From the NCBI RefSeq assembly GCF_001949145.1, contig NW_019091450.1:2051402-2115401 (forward strand): a stretch of 64,000 nt of DNA, given 5' to 3'. The first letter of the stretch is position 1. Every line of letters starts with the position of its first letter. The notes below the pieces were generated by a model. That model made no database searches. It was not told the DNA's origin and saw only the letters and a list, made by a program, of their open reading frames with translations. The DNA comes from Acanthaster planci (Eukaryota; Echinodermata; Asteroidea; Valvatida; Acanthasteridae). Of this stretch, positions 1 through 11,710 are shown piece after piece. The position numbers and the translations under genes were made by a program.

Positions 1-239
1 CGTACCTAAAGTCTGCCTTACACAGCTACACTTTTGTCTGTTGTAAGCATGTGCCTAAGCATCTGATCATGGCAAAATATTCCCAAAGCCGTACACAAGT
101 CTTGTATTTGAGTCCAGCACAAGTTCCTGCAAGTCCCTGGAAGTCCATCACAAGTCATTCAGCCTTAAGCCAATTCACAAGCTATTCAAATGAGCTGTGA
201 CAAAAGCATTCCTTTGTCATTGTTCACCCTGTTACTTGT

Positions 240-297
240 GACTGGCCTTGTGAAGGGACTTGTGAGTGGCCTTGTGAAGGGACTTGTGATGGACTTA
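240..297 (+). repeat. Short tandem repeat beside a SHOC2 exon
   Basis: GGCCTTGTGAAGGGACTTGTGA occurs twice in a row with GTGACT variants around it, and AAGTCC variants on the opposite strand lie at 100-150. Confidence 0.5.
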
Positions 298-531
298 AAT
301 ACAACATTAGCAGACGATGATGGATCCTAAATCAGATTTGGGAGGGGGGTTGTATTTGGGGTAACTTTTCTGGTTTTTTTGGGTCATGACATGGTCATCA
401 CTGCACCCAACATTCTCTGGTCCATTCTTAGCTCCTATAGGCACAAAACTCAGACATTGCCTTGACAGAACCAAGCAATTCTCTTGTGCTTCACAGAGCT
501 TGTGATAGAGAGTGGTAGGGTTGGCACATAC

Positions 532-3500
532 CTATTTCTTCTGGCAGAGAATTGAGATTGTTTTCTCCAACTCCAAGATTAGTCAAGTTGGTCAACCGCC
601 TATACACAAAGAGGACAAAGTGATATTCATAAATACCTCAGTTTCCCTATTCAAAATCACGCAACGTGACTGTGTATTAACATTTGTTAATTCCTGCTGT
701 GATTTGATGCCCTGGCACCAAATATGAGACAAGCCAACACGCTGGCACCTGGATACGAGACAATTTAATCCATTCCTATTAGTCAAGAGTCTGTGTGCGA
801 TGCAGAATGCAGAATGCGCAACGCGAACTCCAAGTCCATATAAGGAGATTCTTCTGGACAACTTGCACAAGGAATATACCATAAAAATGGACAGGGGTGT
901 TTGGGAAAATGAAAGTGAAATTATAGAACAAAATTCTTGGAAATTTATTCAATATTGACTTCTATTAGACTCTCTGACTAAAACAGCGTATGTAAATAAG
1001 TATTTATTCCCTTATTAAAACTAAACCTTAATGACTCCTAAACAGCTGATCTTACAATTTTCTGTCCTTTCCTATAGGTATTTAAGCTCCATCAAGAAAC
1101 ACTTACCCAATCCCCCTTGGCAAGTTCACAAGTTGATTTGATTGCACCACTAATTTTTGAAGTTCCTTCAGATTTCCTAGATGACAGAAAGTATTCAACA
1201 TTGTTTGCGGATTAAGGCCTGAGTTGTTATTACAGGGATAGGTGACCCTTCAATGTTTGATTAGGGCATGACTGATTTAAATGGGAAATGAAAGTACACA
1301 AGAGTGAAAATATTTCACAGAACAACTGACAGCCAAAATTTAACCCCTTGATNNNNNNNNNNNNNNNNNNNNNNNNNNNNNNNNNNNNNNNNNNNNNNNN
1401 NNNNNNNNNNNNNNNNNNNNNNNNNNNNNNNNNNNNNNNNNNNNNNNNNNNNNNNNNNNNNNNNNNNNNNNNNNNNNNNNNNNNNNNNNNNNNNNNNNNN
1501 NNNNNNNNNNNNNNNNNNNNNNNNNNNNNNNNNNNNNNNNNNNNNNNNNNNNNNNNTCACCTCTTTTCAAAGTGGGGCCTATTGTGAAGCTGGTAATTAC
1601 GATGCAAATTCAGCATTTTTATTTCTTGGCAACACACAAAGGCCAAGCACAATATGTACAAGAGCCAGGGTATGCCTTCTTTCACCGTGTTCGCTTGAGC
1701 GTTTTAAATGTACAGTGAAAACCTACCTTTTAATGTTGCATTTGTACAGTGATATACTGCACTACACAATTCATGAGTTTACTAATTTTATCTAGTAGGG
1801 CTATTACTATTTTTGATTTCAACGTAGGTTTAGCTGTGATTCGTTATTTTAGTGTCACCATGTCTGGTATAATTACTTTTCTTTTATCGTAGGTAGGGTT
1901 AGAGGCGTCTGTCCCCGGGAAAGATCGAGACATCACCGATGCCAGCAGGGTTAGGTTCTCCCTGTTGGCAGGGCAGACGTATCCCCATACTGTGGTTTGG
2001 GTACTAGCCTATTTATCCTTATCCTTTCATTTCTTAAATTAATTACTTTTTACGTTAACTTGTACTGCGCCATTGATCATTTTTATGGAAATGGCGCATT
2101 ATAAATGTTCAGTTATTATTATTATTGTTTTCCTGAGGTGAGGTGGGATGCGATCCATTTCGCTCCCATAGGAAAGCACACTAGTAAACAAAGCATGGCA
2201 TGCTTGTGTTTATGTCTATTCTTTGAAGCAATGGCAGCTTATCAAGACAAGAATTATAAAGACAGGCCAGCACACTATCATAATCAAGAACTGATGCAGA
2301 CAATAAGACCAGACATGAAAATGGATATGGGTGTAAAATACAGCGCTTCGTTCCAATTTGACACTAGCTGTTACCATCCTCAATCCTCCGAACTCATCCT
2401 GGTGGTTTTGGAGGATTGAGGCTGAATGCATTTTTTCTGGATGATAATGGAAGGACTTTGAAGGATTGAGGATGGTTTCTAACAAAGAGGCCTGGGGTAT
2501 TAGGGCCAGCAAATGTTAGTCTCCTGGCCTGTTACTGAAACATTGCTTAAGCGACTAGCAACTCATTTGTTAGGTTCAGGGGTGTGAGTGGCCACTTAAA
2601 ATTTAAGTTGAAAACTGCTAACAGAAGCTGAAATGTAAAAGGTTCCCATACTTCTGTGCAGACCTAGTTTTCAAAAAAACCTGAAATTCAGGGTCAACAT
2701 CGAAGCAAAAAGAGCTGAACTCAGCTAAAAAGCTAAAATTTCTGTGGGTTCAAGACCTCTGCCTACAAAATATGAAATTTAAAGATCAGTCAAAGGTCGT
2801 GGTATGGAAACAATGAAGCAGTCAACTGTGCTTACCTATCTCAGAGGGCAGTGACTCCAATTTATTCTCCTCGAGGTCCAAAACCCTCAACTTGGTCAGG
2901 CAGCCAATACCTCGAGGGAGTTTCTTAAAGAATGAGAATAAAGAAACATGTCATATTCTTACAACTGTAACTAACACTCATCGGTTCTTCTAAGAACCAC
3001 ACCCCTTCCATGGTGTACCTGCAAGCCAACTGTAAACAACATTATGACTTCAGAACAAAGATGTCAAAGGAGGTGGATTAAACCCCCCCCCAGCTCTTTC
3101 AAAGTAAAGATGAGAATAAAAGTTATATGATCCAAACTTTACCCAGGGTAGCAAAATATTAATTATCTTGGAGAGACACAGCTGCCATCCATTTACTGTG
3201 CTGATTGTACTGTGCAACCTCCAAGCTAGTTTACTGGTCAAAGCACCTGATCAGGCCCTTGCTAAGGATGGGAAATAGTTACACAGTATGGGTCTTGAGC
3301 TGGACTAAAAGAGGGCGATACTTCCTTAGCAACGAAAGCTCCTTTGGTACTAACTGCACATTGCGGTTTCACAAATGACCAGAAAATGCACGCAATGCAG
3401 TCACATGGCTACCAACAGAATGAATACTCCAACACAACATGGCTCTTTGCAACTGACGAGGGGGTGCTTCTGCTCAAGGTGGACTGCGGAGAAGAGCAGA

Positions 3501-6500
3501 GAAAACTCCTGTGAATTCAAGCAGCTTACCTTGAGAAAGTTGTTACTGAGTATAAGTACTTCCAGTGATGTCAGGTGCTGGATGTCTTCAGGAAGTTTGG
3601 TTAATTGATTGGTTCCAAGATTTAGCTCAACCATGGTTATCCAACTACCAACATCTGGAACACAACATGGCAATATCAATTAATGTCATGAACTCTGTAC
3701 AGAGATTGTGCATGGAAGCCATCTTTCCAGTAACTGATTTTGTTACGGAGGGATAGTACAAAAGGTCTACTCATGTGTATCCCTGTGGAACAAAAGCTCT
3801 TACCAGAAGAATACCCGACATGCAGACCCTCTACAACTTCTTGGACTGTGGATCTAACACACTCTAAGTATACATCACCTCTGCCTTGCATATCTTAAGT
3901 GCATCACACCAAGATGTGATGTGTTACCAGCGATAAATATGACTACAAAGCAGAAAAGGTTGACTATGCCAACTAGTATTGGACTTTTACAGTGAAAGGT
4001 ATGACCAACTGAACTTACCGTCAAAATGTATAAGACGGACAATGCTGAGTTCCTCCCAGACTTTGACAATTTGTGTGTAATTTGATTGAATCATAGATTA
4101 ACTAAAATCTCCTTTTAACCCCTTCATGCTGGGATTCTTTCGACTGTGACTGCTGGGCTGTGGTATGCCCAGTATGCAAAGCTCTGTCCAGCAGCGGGGG
4201 GGGGGCCCCATTGAACCAGCAGCGGGGGGGCCCCATTGAGCCAGCAGCTGCATGATGAATAGACTGTATGTGTGGTATGCACTAATCCTCACACAAAGCA
4301 AAGGGGTTAACAGCTTTTAGAGGGACTTAGTAACTTCTGCTTTTTTACACTGGACCAAACAAGGTAACCTACCTAATGGTAAGGCCATGAGTTTGTTATC
4401 TTTCATGTTGAGTTTGGTGACGTAACGGGCGCAACTGAAGATACCAAATGGAATCTTGTTGATCTGGTTATGCTCCATGTTTATTGACTGCCATGAAAAC
4501 ATCACACAATTTTTAAAAACACATGAATTGGTGAACAAGTTATTCAGATATTCTGCATAACACAACCCATGATCTTGATCTCTGCAAATATTAGCAATGT
4601 TTCATCAAAACTTTCAAGTGATGGGATTAAATAAATGTTATCAAGGTCAATGACCCATCTTTTTCCAGTCAAGCCAAATATTTGTTGATGAAAAGGCCAT
4701 ACTAGCCCCAAAACAAAAAAAAACAACTCATATGATTTCACGAGAGATTAGTTAAGTGACTGTTGGCAGCAAAGTGCTGCGATTCTCATGGAGAGTACTT
4801 ACATAGACTGTAGCAAACTGTTGTGGCCCTCCTACAGGGTATGATGTGAAGTTGTTTCTTGATAAACACAGACTGGTGAGATTACTAAGACTGCACAGAA
4901 GCCCCTCCTGAAAGAGCCAACAAGAAATCCAGGTCAAGAACATCTCTCTTGACACTTGTTCACGGTTCATCAAGGTCTCTTGGCAGAAAACAGACAGCTT
5001 CTGGTTAATCAGTCACACTGTACACCACAAGGGCCCGAGTGACGGTCCTCTTGAACTGTTAGTAATTAACGCTGATCTAACATGTATTTTGAAGCAATGG
5101 TAACTCTAAATGCTCCACTACATGTATATTATATCTGAATTTCAGGGGGAAAATTTGCCATCAAAAACTGGGCACGAGACACTTGAAGTCAATGCAATAG
5201 CTGAGACAGATGACAACTGGGTAGCATAGTGTTTAACCCCCTATCCCCCTTATCCAGCTTCTACATGCATTTTCTAAGTAAACTTGAAGCCATGTGACTT
5301 ACACTGTCTATCCACTATGACAAGAGCAGCGTATCCCTATAAAGGTTACTAAAGGAGTACATCACGTCAGCACAGTGAAATTACATTATGCACCTAGTCA
5401 GTTGTCACAAGCAGAATAAATTCCTGTCTTACCGGTAGTGTTGCTATATTGTTGCCTTCAACATTCAGTTCTTCCAATTCTGTACACTGGCTCAGAGTTT
5501 GTGGGACACCTGTTAGCTGATTATACCTGCACGGATACATCATTCAAGTAAGACAAAATATCGTCATCCATTACCAGAAAGAGATTGCTTTGCTAGTGAT
5601 GATAAAACCTCTTGAAGTTAGCACAACGGGACAATAGATCTGTAGCATGATGACGTCAAGTTTGGTTTATGTTTACTTTCGTAAGGCAGGGAGGTATATG
5701 TACAACATGATCCATCGAGCTCCCACTGGAATGCACTCATGTAAACAAAACATAAAGTATTTATGTTTTTTGGCGTGCTCCTCTGTGAAGAAGTAATTCT
5801 CATAGACGAGGTGAACAGTTCATGCCTTATGTTGGCCCCAGTCTGCTTAAAATACAACCATGCCTTACCTTAGCCCTAGTCTGCTTAAAGCTCTGAGATG
5901 ACCAATGGACTGTGGCAAGTCTAGCAGTTCATTGTGCTGGAGGTCTAATGATGACAACTGCACACAGTTACCAATCTCTGAGGGGAAAAAAAGAAACATG
6001 AATAATGGCAGGACTGTGGCAAGTTCATTAAAGGCCCAGAACCTTGAAAGATTAACTGTTTTGGCATGAGATAAAACCCAAGTTCCATTCTTAGTTGACT
6101 TCTGCCGCATGAAGATCATCTTTTCTGTCTTGGTGTTGTGATGATTTACATGTACTGCAGGCTGAAGTGAGCTACCGGGAGCAGTACATGTACGCATCAA
6201 TTCACACATTCTGGGACATTGCCATTATCAGACTTACTTTTCTTTGGCCGACTCAAACTGCAGTGTAAATTAAGCCAGTATCTTTTAAAAAGAAGTTGGT
6301 CACAACCATACCCCTAAAAACTAATAGTTGGCATACCCAGAGACAACTTTAGACTTTCCTAGAAACTAATAGCTTCTTATTTTCTTGATATTTTGTAGTT
6401 ACCTTCAGGCAAGTGTTCCAGATGATTGTGTGAGACGTCAAATGTAATGAGATGCACCAACATACCAATGCCCTTGGGCAGGGCTCGGATTTTGTTCTCT

Positions 6501-9500
6501 CTCAGACTGAGCATGGTCAGTTTCTGTAAAATGAATAATTGGATTTATGATGAAAAGGCTCATTGTACGTAGTTGAGATGTCTGTAATATGCAAGCACTG
6601 AAATGCAATATGCAGATCACAGGAAAATTTTTTGAGGAAATGTGACATTATGGCTGATGTAAGTAACATTAAGGTCCAGCAAGCGACTATTTGGTAACAG
6701 ATCTGACAGCTTTCACTTAGGCACTAAGTGAATTAACGAATGGTTAAGCATAAGCAATGTGCAATTCTACCAAAAACATTGACTTCCCTTCCAAACAACC
6801 ATGGATTCCATTTAGCCAAATCCTCTAAATACTCTAAAACCGTCAACAGGGTTTGGATGATTGAGGAAGGTTGAATTAATATACAAGCAAACATCTTACT
6901 GTGAGGTTCTGAAGACCTTCTCCAACATGAGTGATGCGATTAAACCTCAAGAACAAGGTTGTCAAGGAAAACAATGAGTGTACAACCTCTGGAATCTGTT
7001 GAAAATTAAAACAAATGAATAGAGGAACAAAACTTTCATATGATGTGTACACTGACAACTTTTGCGGAGAGTTGAGACTGTACAATACACGTGGCCAGCA
7101 TTGACTTAAGAACACAAATCACGGAGAAGATTGCTACGTGCATGTTTAAATAAAATGTGAAGTTTCCAAAGCTGGTTTTTTTTATAGTATAAGCAGTCTT
7201 CTAGAAGAAAAGACGGGCCCAAAAGACACAAAGTGTCCACTTACTTCTTTTAGTTTGTTATGCCTGAGATCCAGCACTCTGAGTTTATGTAATTTGCTGA
7301 GTTCTGTGGGTAATGTAGTCAGTGAATTCTCATTCAATGCTAGCTGTTCAAGGTTACACAAGTGACCAGTCTCAGCGGGCAGGCTACACAAACGATTGCC
7401 GTATAGATATAACTCTCTTAACTGTGTCAACTGTAACAAAACAGAGGAGATATTTCATTAGTTTCTACAATGTTTTGGACATCTCTGTCCAGCACAAATT
7501 TGTGGTGCATCAAACCAACTTTTTACAGGTGAAACATCCACTTGACAGGCACCGTAACTGGTAAGTGCAGTAAGTTTCCATTAAAACTGCAGAATTTTGT
7601 ACCAATTGTTACGCAGTAGAAATTTCTTTTGTTTTATGTACTTTGAGAGCATGAAGCTCTTATTAATGAGAACACACCACATTATCTGGATTGGCTCTAT
7701 GCATTTGTGAGGAATAATTACAAGGCAGAGAGAGTTACATTTACAGTGTGAATTGCTGCATTTTACGTTTGCTAAAGACTTAACAGGGCAATGTTAGATT
7801 GAGCCAAAAGCAAACAATTTGCTCACCTCTTTCAGGGAACTGGGCAGAGAAGGGATCTGATGGTACAAAATGACACAGAATTATTATGCCAGTGTTGGAT
7901 TTGGTGCTCTCTGGACACGAACTGTACAATACACCTGTACATTGCAACTAAACCACACACAATCAAGCCCTCGGAGGAACATAAAAACTACTACTGCAGA
8001 TTTGGAACTAACGAAAGTTCCAGAGCTTTACACAAAGTTCTATTACACCCACACATGTATAGTACATACATGTACTTAACCATACATTGCTCCACCGTGG
8101 CTTTTGGAAAATGTTATTGTAGAGTTATTTCTTCTTTTTATTTATTCTCATGGAGCACGTTTCTCTCATTTTATTGAGATGTTATGTACTTCTTATCAAT
8201 AATTTCTTTTTTATTGATGAAAAAACCATAAATCACTTTAGAACTTTTCATGTGACCATTCTTTTTGCAGTCATTTGCTCCCCTCCCCGTCAGCAACTGG
8301 ACTTTCTGTCTTTGAGATACAAACCAGACATTTTCTCCATGCATAATGATCAATTTAGAGAAGGATGAAACCAGATGTACATGTAGTTTCAACCTGCCAC
8401 GCTGGTTCAACTTTTAAGACATGTTCACAGCCAAACAAAAACATTATCTTTTAAAGCAAAACCAACTTACTGATTGTTTGCTCAAATCCAATCTTGTATC
8501 TCCTCGTTCCTTACATCGAGCAAATTCCTTACTTAGGTCCTGGGAAAAATTGAGGAATGTGTTTAAAGTTTTACCACTTCACAGTTGGATACCTTTACAT
8601 GTACACAGTCCCTAGTACAACCGCTTCCTTGAGTTTCATTCCTCTAGAGACACTTCCAAAAACCTTTGTCAACATTCATGAATTAACCCCTTCACGCTGG
8701 GACGCGTTAAGACACGCCGTAAAATTGAGATCCTCAGCCCGCTTTTCAGCTATTATTCTCGGCCCACGCTTGAACGGACACGGTGAAAGAAGGCAGACCC
8801 TGGCTCTTGTGTGTATGGAAATTGGTCTTTGTGTGTCGCCCAGAAATGAAAAGACCGAATTTGCATCATTATCACCAACTTCGCAATAGTCCCCACTTTG
8901 AAAAGAGGCAACGGGAATGTGGAAGCTTGAGAAGAGCCGCATGCCACCGAACAATCAGCCTTCTCATCGTGTAATTCAAGAGAATTTGCGGTTTGGCAGG
9001 TGGCCTTCGTGGCCAAGCGAGGCTGGAATTCTTGGAGTCGGCTTTCAGAAAGAAATTCCCGCCGAGAAGGGGTAAAGACTCTGTGACTCAAAGGTGAGAA
9101 AGGGGTATGTTGATTTGGACAGAAGGGCTACATGTACATGTCCAGCATAGGGCAGTGCGGACATCCAGAAGTTGTACATGTAAGTACATACAACTACACT
9201 GTAAGTACGATGACTGGGTTAATATAAGAGAACTAGGTTGCCATAGTACCTCTCTCCTTCATTTCCACCTCAATGTTCAAATCTCACGAAGGTCAACTTG
9301 TGGATTGGGTTTTCAGACCCTAACAGCAACCATGGGTTTTCCCCAGAATCCTTCAACCTCAAAAAGTGTACATTTCTTCATTGTCTTCTTCATTGTCAAT
9401 TATAATCATCCAGTAATTTGCACTGATTGAGTTGTTGAATGAACAGAAATAAAGAGCAGAACTCACCACATCTGGATGCGCTGATCTCGGCTTCTTCTTG

Positions 9501-9601
9501 CCTGTGTTTTTGATGTTGTTATCAGACACTTTCACAGTTACTTGTTTCTTAGTGCTTTCTGGTGTAGCACTCTGCTTGTCACTTTTTCCTGATGCACTCA
9601 T
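532..9601 (-). CDS. SHOC2: SHOC2 leucine-rich-repeat RAS/RAF scaffold (3' end outside window)
   Basis: Fourteen exons read in phase on the minus strand: 9467-9601, 8471-8539, 7827-7856, 7245-7430, 6900-6995, 6403-6523, 5869-5977, 5433-5526, 4803-4907, 4373-4487, 3530-3654, 2836-2923, 1107-1176, 532-599. All have AG acceptors and GT donors and give 470 codons plus one base. The product is a run of LxxLxLxxN repeats closely matching SHOC2, for example [29 protein letters not shown] and [15 protein letters not shown]. Known role: with MRAS and PP1 catalytic subunit, SHOC2 forms a phosphatase that removes the inhibitory phosphate from RAF and so raises ERK signalling. The start is the ATG at 9601. 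The disordered N-terminus is about 40 residues shorter than in human. About 70 C-terminal residues are missing because the window ends. Exon 3 is only 30 bases, and many introns cut within the repeats. Confidence 0.95.
1340..1703 (+). mobile_element. TTAA-flanked MITE, second copy interrupted by the gap
   Basis: TTAACCCCTT at 1340 enters the N gap. The sequence after the gap (1557-1700) aligns over about 140 bases with the reverse complement of the copy at 8683-9075, for example CTCTTTTCAAAGTGGGG and GCCTTCTTTCACCGTGT. The right end is lost at about 1703. Confidence 0.6.
1353..1556. other. Assembly gap (204 Ns)
   Basis: A run of N lies inside a SHOC2 intron, within a repeat copy that also occurs at 8683-9075. 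No SHOC2 exon is missing, because the flanking exons 2836-2923 and 1107-1176 join in phase. Confidence 0.99.
1704..2127 (+). mobile_element. Probable 3' end of a CR1/L2-like non-LTR retrotransposon
   Basis: The stretch ends with a short hairpin-like segment (TACTGCGCCATT, then ATGGCGCATTATAAATGTT) followed by an ATT microsatellite. This is the usual 3' terminus of CR1/L2-type LINEs. No reverse transcriptase frame remains; it is a 5'-truncated tail. The family is inferred only from the end structure. Confidence 0.4.
2371..2482. repeat. Diverged hairpin element (AATCCTC family)
   Basis: CCATCCTCAATCCTCC at the left pairs with GGAGGATTGAGG in the middle and again with GGATTGAGGATGG at the right, making nested stems. 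The same CCTCAATCCT core forms the hairpins at 12598, 61644 and 62310. Confidence 0.5.
3309..3478 (-). mobile_element. AGCACCCCCTC-ended MITE, copy 1
   Basis: In reverse complement it reads AGCAGAAGCACCCCCTCGTC, AAAGAGCCATGTTG, TTCATTCTGTTGGTAGC and ACCAAAGGAGC, ending CGCCCTC. It aligns with copies at 21738, 25204, 46915 and 50206. AGCACCCCCTC and GAGGGYGCT form the inverted ends. It lies in a SHOC2 intron next to exon 11. Confidence 0.6.
4115..4310 (+). mobile_element. Short TTAA-flanked MITE with CCCCTT ends
   Basis: Begins TTAACCCCTTCATGCTGGGA and ends GCAAAGGGGTTAA, so both TTAA target copies are intact. The first 22 bases match the start of the element at 8683 almost exactly, but the interior differs and holds two runs of CAGCAGCGGGGGG. 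Probably another member or a deletion derivative of the same group. Confidence 0.65.
8683..9075 (-). mobile_element. TTAA-flanked MITE, long copy (piggyBac-like ends)
   Basis: The element starts TTAACCCCTTCACGCTGGGA and ends GAGAAGGGGTAAA, so CCCCTTC/GAAGGGG form short terminal inverted repeats beside a TTAA-like target. Its reverse complement aligns with 1557-1700. The TTAA target and CCC ends resemble piggyBac-type non-autonomous elements; there is no coding capacity. It lies in a SHOC2 intron. Confidence 0.65.
9195..9365 (+). mobile_element. tRNA-derived SINE, family A
   Basis: An A-box-like GTTGCCATAGTACC, a B-box-like TGTTCAAATCTC and then TTGTGGATTGGGTTTTC match the reverse complement of 29110-29325 in order and spacing. 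The copy is old, with many differences. It lies in the first SHOC2 intron. Confidence 0.55.
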
Positions 9602-10462
9602 CTTGCTTGATAGTTAAGGACCAACGATCATCAATCACAAGCAAGTGTCCAATTACCAAAATCTAGATGAATTTTATTCCAGAAGCCAGTTATAAAACTT
9701 AATAACTGTTTCTTTGTAGTTTACACAAGACCTGTGAGTCAACCAAACACTTAAGCTTGCACTCACTTTACAAACACATGTTGAATGTGATTCATCAGAA
9801 CTGTGTCCTTGGCTGACACATAACATGAACAGTATCAAATGTCTTCTGTCAGTACCAATCCAGGAGGGGCATTACAAGGCGTGAGTTGATGGACCACCAC
9901 CATTCCACCTTGATTTGTTTCCTCTCATGCGCTAAGTTTTGACAGATAAATCCTGCATGGACATAAGGAGAGAAAATTCCTTTAAATATACATGTACCCT
10001 CTGTTGCATTAGCATCCTTTCTTAATATAGCTTGTCGCTTGTTACGGTTCCTTAGACTGGTGGCTATCTACTTCTGTTGCACCAATCCGGAGCACTAGAA
10101 ACTGAAACCAGAAAAGTCTGTGGCAACTAAATGTAGATCTTGAACGTTATTTCCCTTTAAAAACTTACTTTGGGAGTTTGAATTTACCAAAAAATGAATT
10201 GTTGTAGCCATTGTACTTGAGTAAAACATGAAAGAAAACAAACATGACAAAGATGAAAAAGGGAAGTGCTCCATATACAGATGCCAGTAATTATTCCCTC
10301 CAGTGACAAACTTTATTAACCTTCAGAAAGCAAAAACATGTCTGGAAGAGTACAATTTGGGAAGGAAAAAAAACAAGTCATTTACTTAGAAAACATGAAG
10401 CAAATTATATAGGGAAACTGAGTAAGAGCAGACAAAGGATTAAAAAGATGAACAAAGAAATT

Positions 10463-10540
10463 GACTGAAGTGGGATTTGAACATGCGTCCTCTGGAATAC
10501 CGCACCAGTGATTTCCAGCTGAGCTATCCAGCCCTATGTT
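10463..10540 (-). mobile_element. tRNA-like SINE head
   Basis: The minus strand begins GGGCTGGATAGCTCAGCTGG, a good A box and D arm, and continues to GTTCAAATCCCAC, a good B box. The 3' end does not pair with the 5' GGGCTGG as an acceptor stem must, so this is a SINE head or tRNA pseudogene rather than a working tRNA. Confidence 0.5.
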
Positions 10541-11419
10541 GGTGGCCCTTCCCATTTGTCATATTTTTGTTCGGGGGGAGCTACCGTAGCCAGAAGGCAT
10601 TAAACCTAAAAACAGAACTTTTCAGACCAGTCTCATAGGGTTTGTGCATGGGGTGTTAAGTGGCGTCCGTATATGGAACTCTTTCCACAAAAAACACAGG
10701 GCTGGACTATACGCTTTCGAGTCAATTCGTATCACGGACGATTCTTACCTTAAACAGCTCATACCTTGGACAACACATACCTCAAGTTCAGGCCACTCGT
10801 ACCTTTATGTTTGCAATTCGCTTGTGACTTCCCTGCTCTTCCTTTTCAGCATGTTTAAGATCAGATTTGGCAAAAATATTAAGGAAAAATGATTTTCGTT
10901 CGTGCCTGCTGTGGGCGTTTGTGCAATCGGTTTTCATGACCATGGAAGATAGAAGGATGTCGAACAGCCCGACCTTCTACCAACTTGACTTCCTTATTAA
11001 CACTATAAATTCTGGGGGGGGGGGATTTGAGGGGGACTTCAATTTATTCTTATGGCTCTGGGAAAATGTTAGATTGGACTCTTTCATTTTGTGTGGAAAT
11101 GAGGGCTGGCTTTGTTAACTTTGGGGGTGTACTTAATAAAACTTGTTATGTCCTGATTTCTTTTGGAAATGTTTCTCATCTCCTTTTTAAATTGGGAGTG
11201 GTTGCCTTCCTTATAAAAATTTTTTTTTGGACAAGTTACAACCGACATTACTTTATAAACTTTAGAGTAAATGAAACATGACATCACTCCATCATCGCTA
11301 TGGACTGCACGTTGACCAGCGTCAGTTGCCTGACTGCGCGTGCACATGCACGATGTTGGCACGAATAATGTCATCCCACCGGCATGCCAAGAAGGCAGTC
11401 TATCCAAAATGGCAAATTG

Positions 11420-11499
11420 TCCATGGTACGAGTTGTCCATGGTACGAGTTGTCCAAGGTACGAGTTGTCCATGGTACAAGTTGTCCAAGGTACGAGTTG
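11420..11499 (+). repeat. 16-bp minisatellite, five units
   Basis: Unit TCCATGGTACGAGTTG with T/A and G/A variants. Diverged inverted units (ACCTTGGACAAC, CACTCGTACC) occur at 10741-10800, so the two patches may be subterminal repeats of one roughly 760-bp element. Confidence 0.75.
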
Positions 11500-11710
11500 A
11501 CCTTTTCCCAAATATACTTGTGGGCAACATGTATCGCATGAGCTACTGCTACGCCAGCACTACACTGGCTTAGTGAAAAATCCAAACACTATGGAATGGT
11601 AATAATGCTTACTGCACAGTGCCAAAACTACAGAATTTCTAAGTTATGCTGAAGCCTGCATCCACTAGGCCTAGGCTAATGTTTTGCTAAACATTTTACA
11701 TTGGTGTGAA

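Larger units (their letters stand above)
9602..11710. other. SHOC2 upstream region without a visible gene
   Basis: Should contain the SHOC2 promoter and 5'UTR just above 9601, but no TATA box or clear CpG island is seen. The rest holds the tRNA-like sequence at 10463, the 16-bp repeat patches and low-complexity AT-rich DNA. Confidence 0.5.

Noticed and set aside
1315-1587. Frames made mostly of unknown residues
   Set aside because: They span the N gap and carry no information.
10463-10540. Functional tRNA gene
   Set aside because: A and B boxes are present, but the two ends do not pair as an acceptor stem.
11084-11539. 151-codon frame on the minus strand
   Set aside because: It begins in the 16-bp tandem repeat, and the rest has no protein-like composition or splice context.
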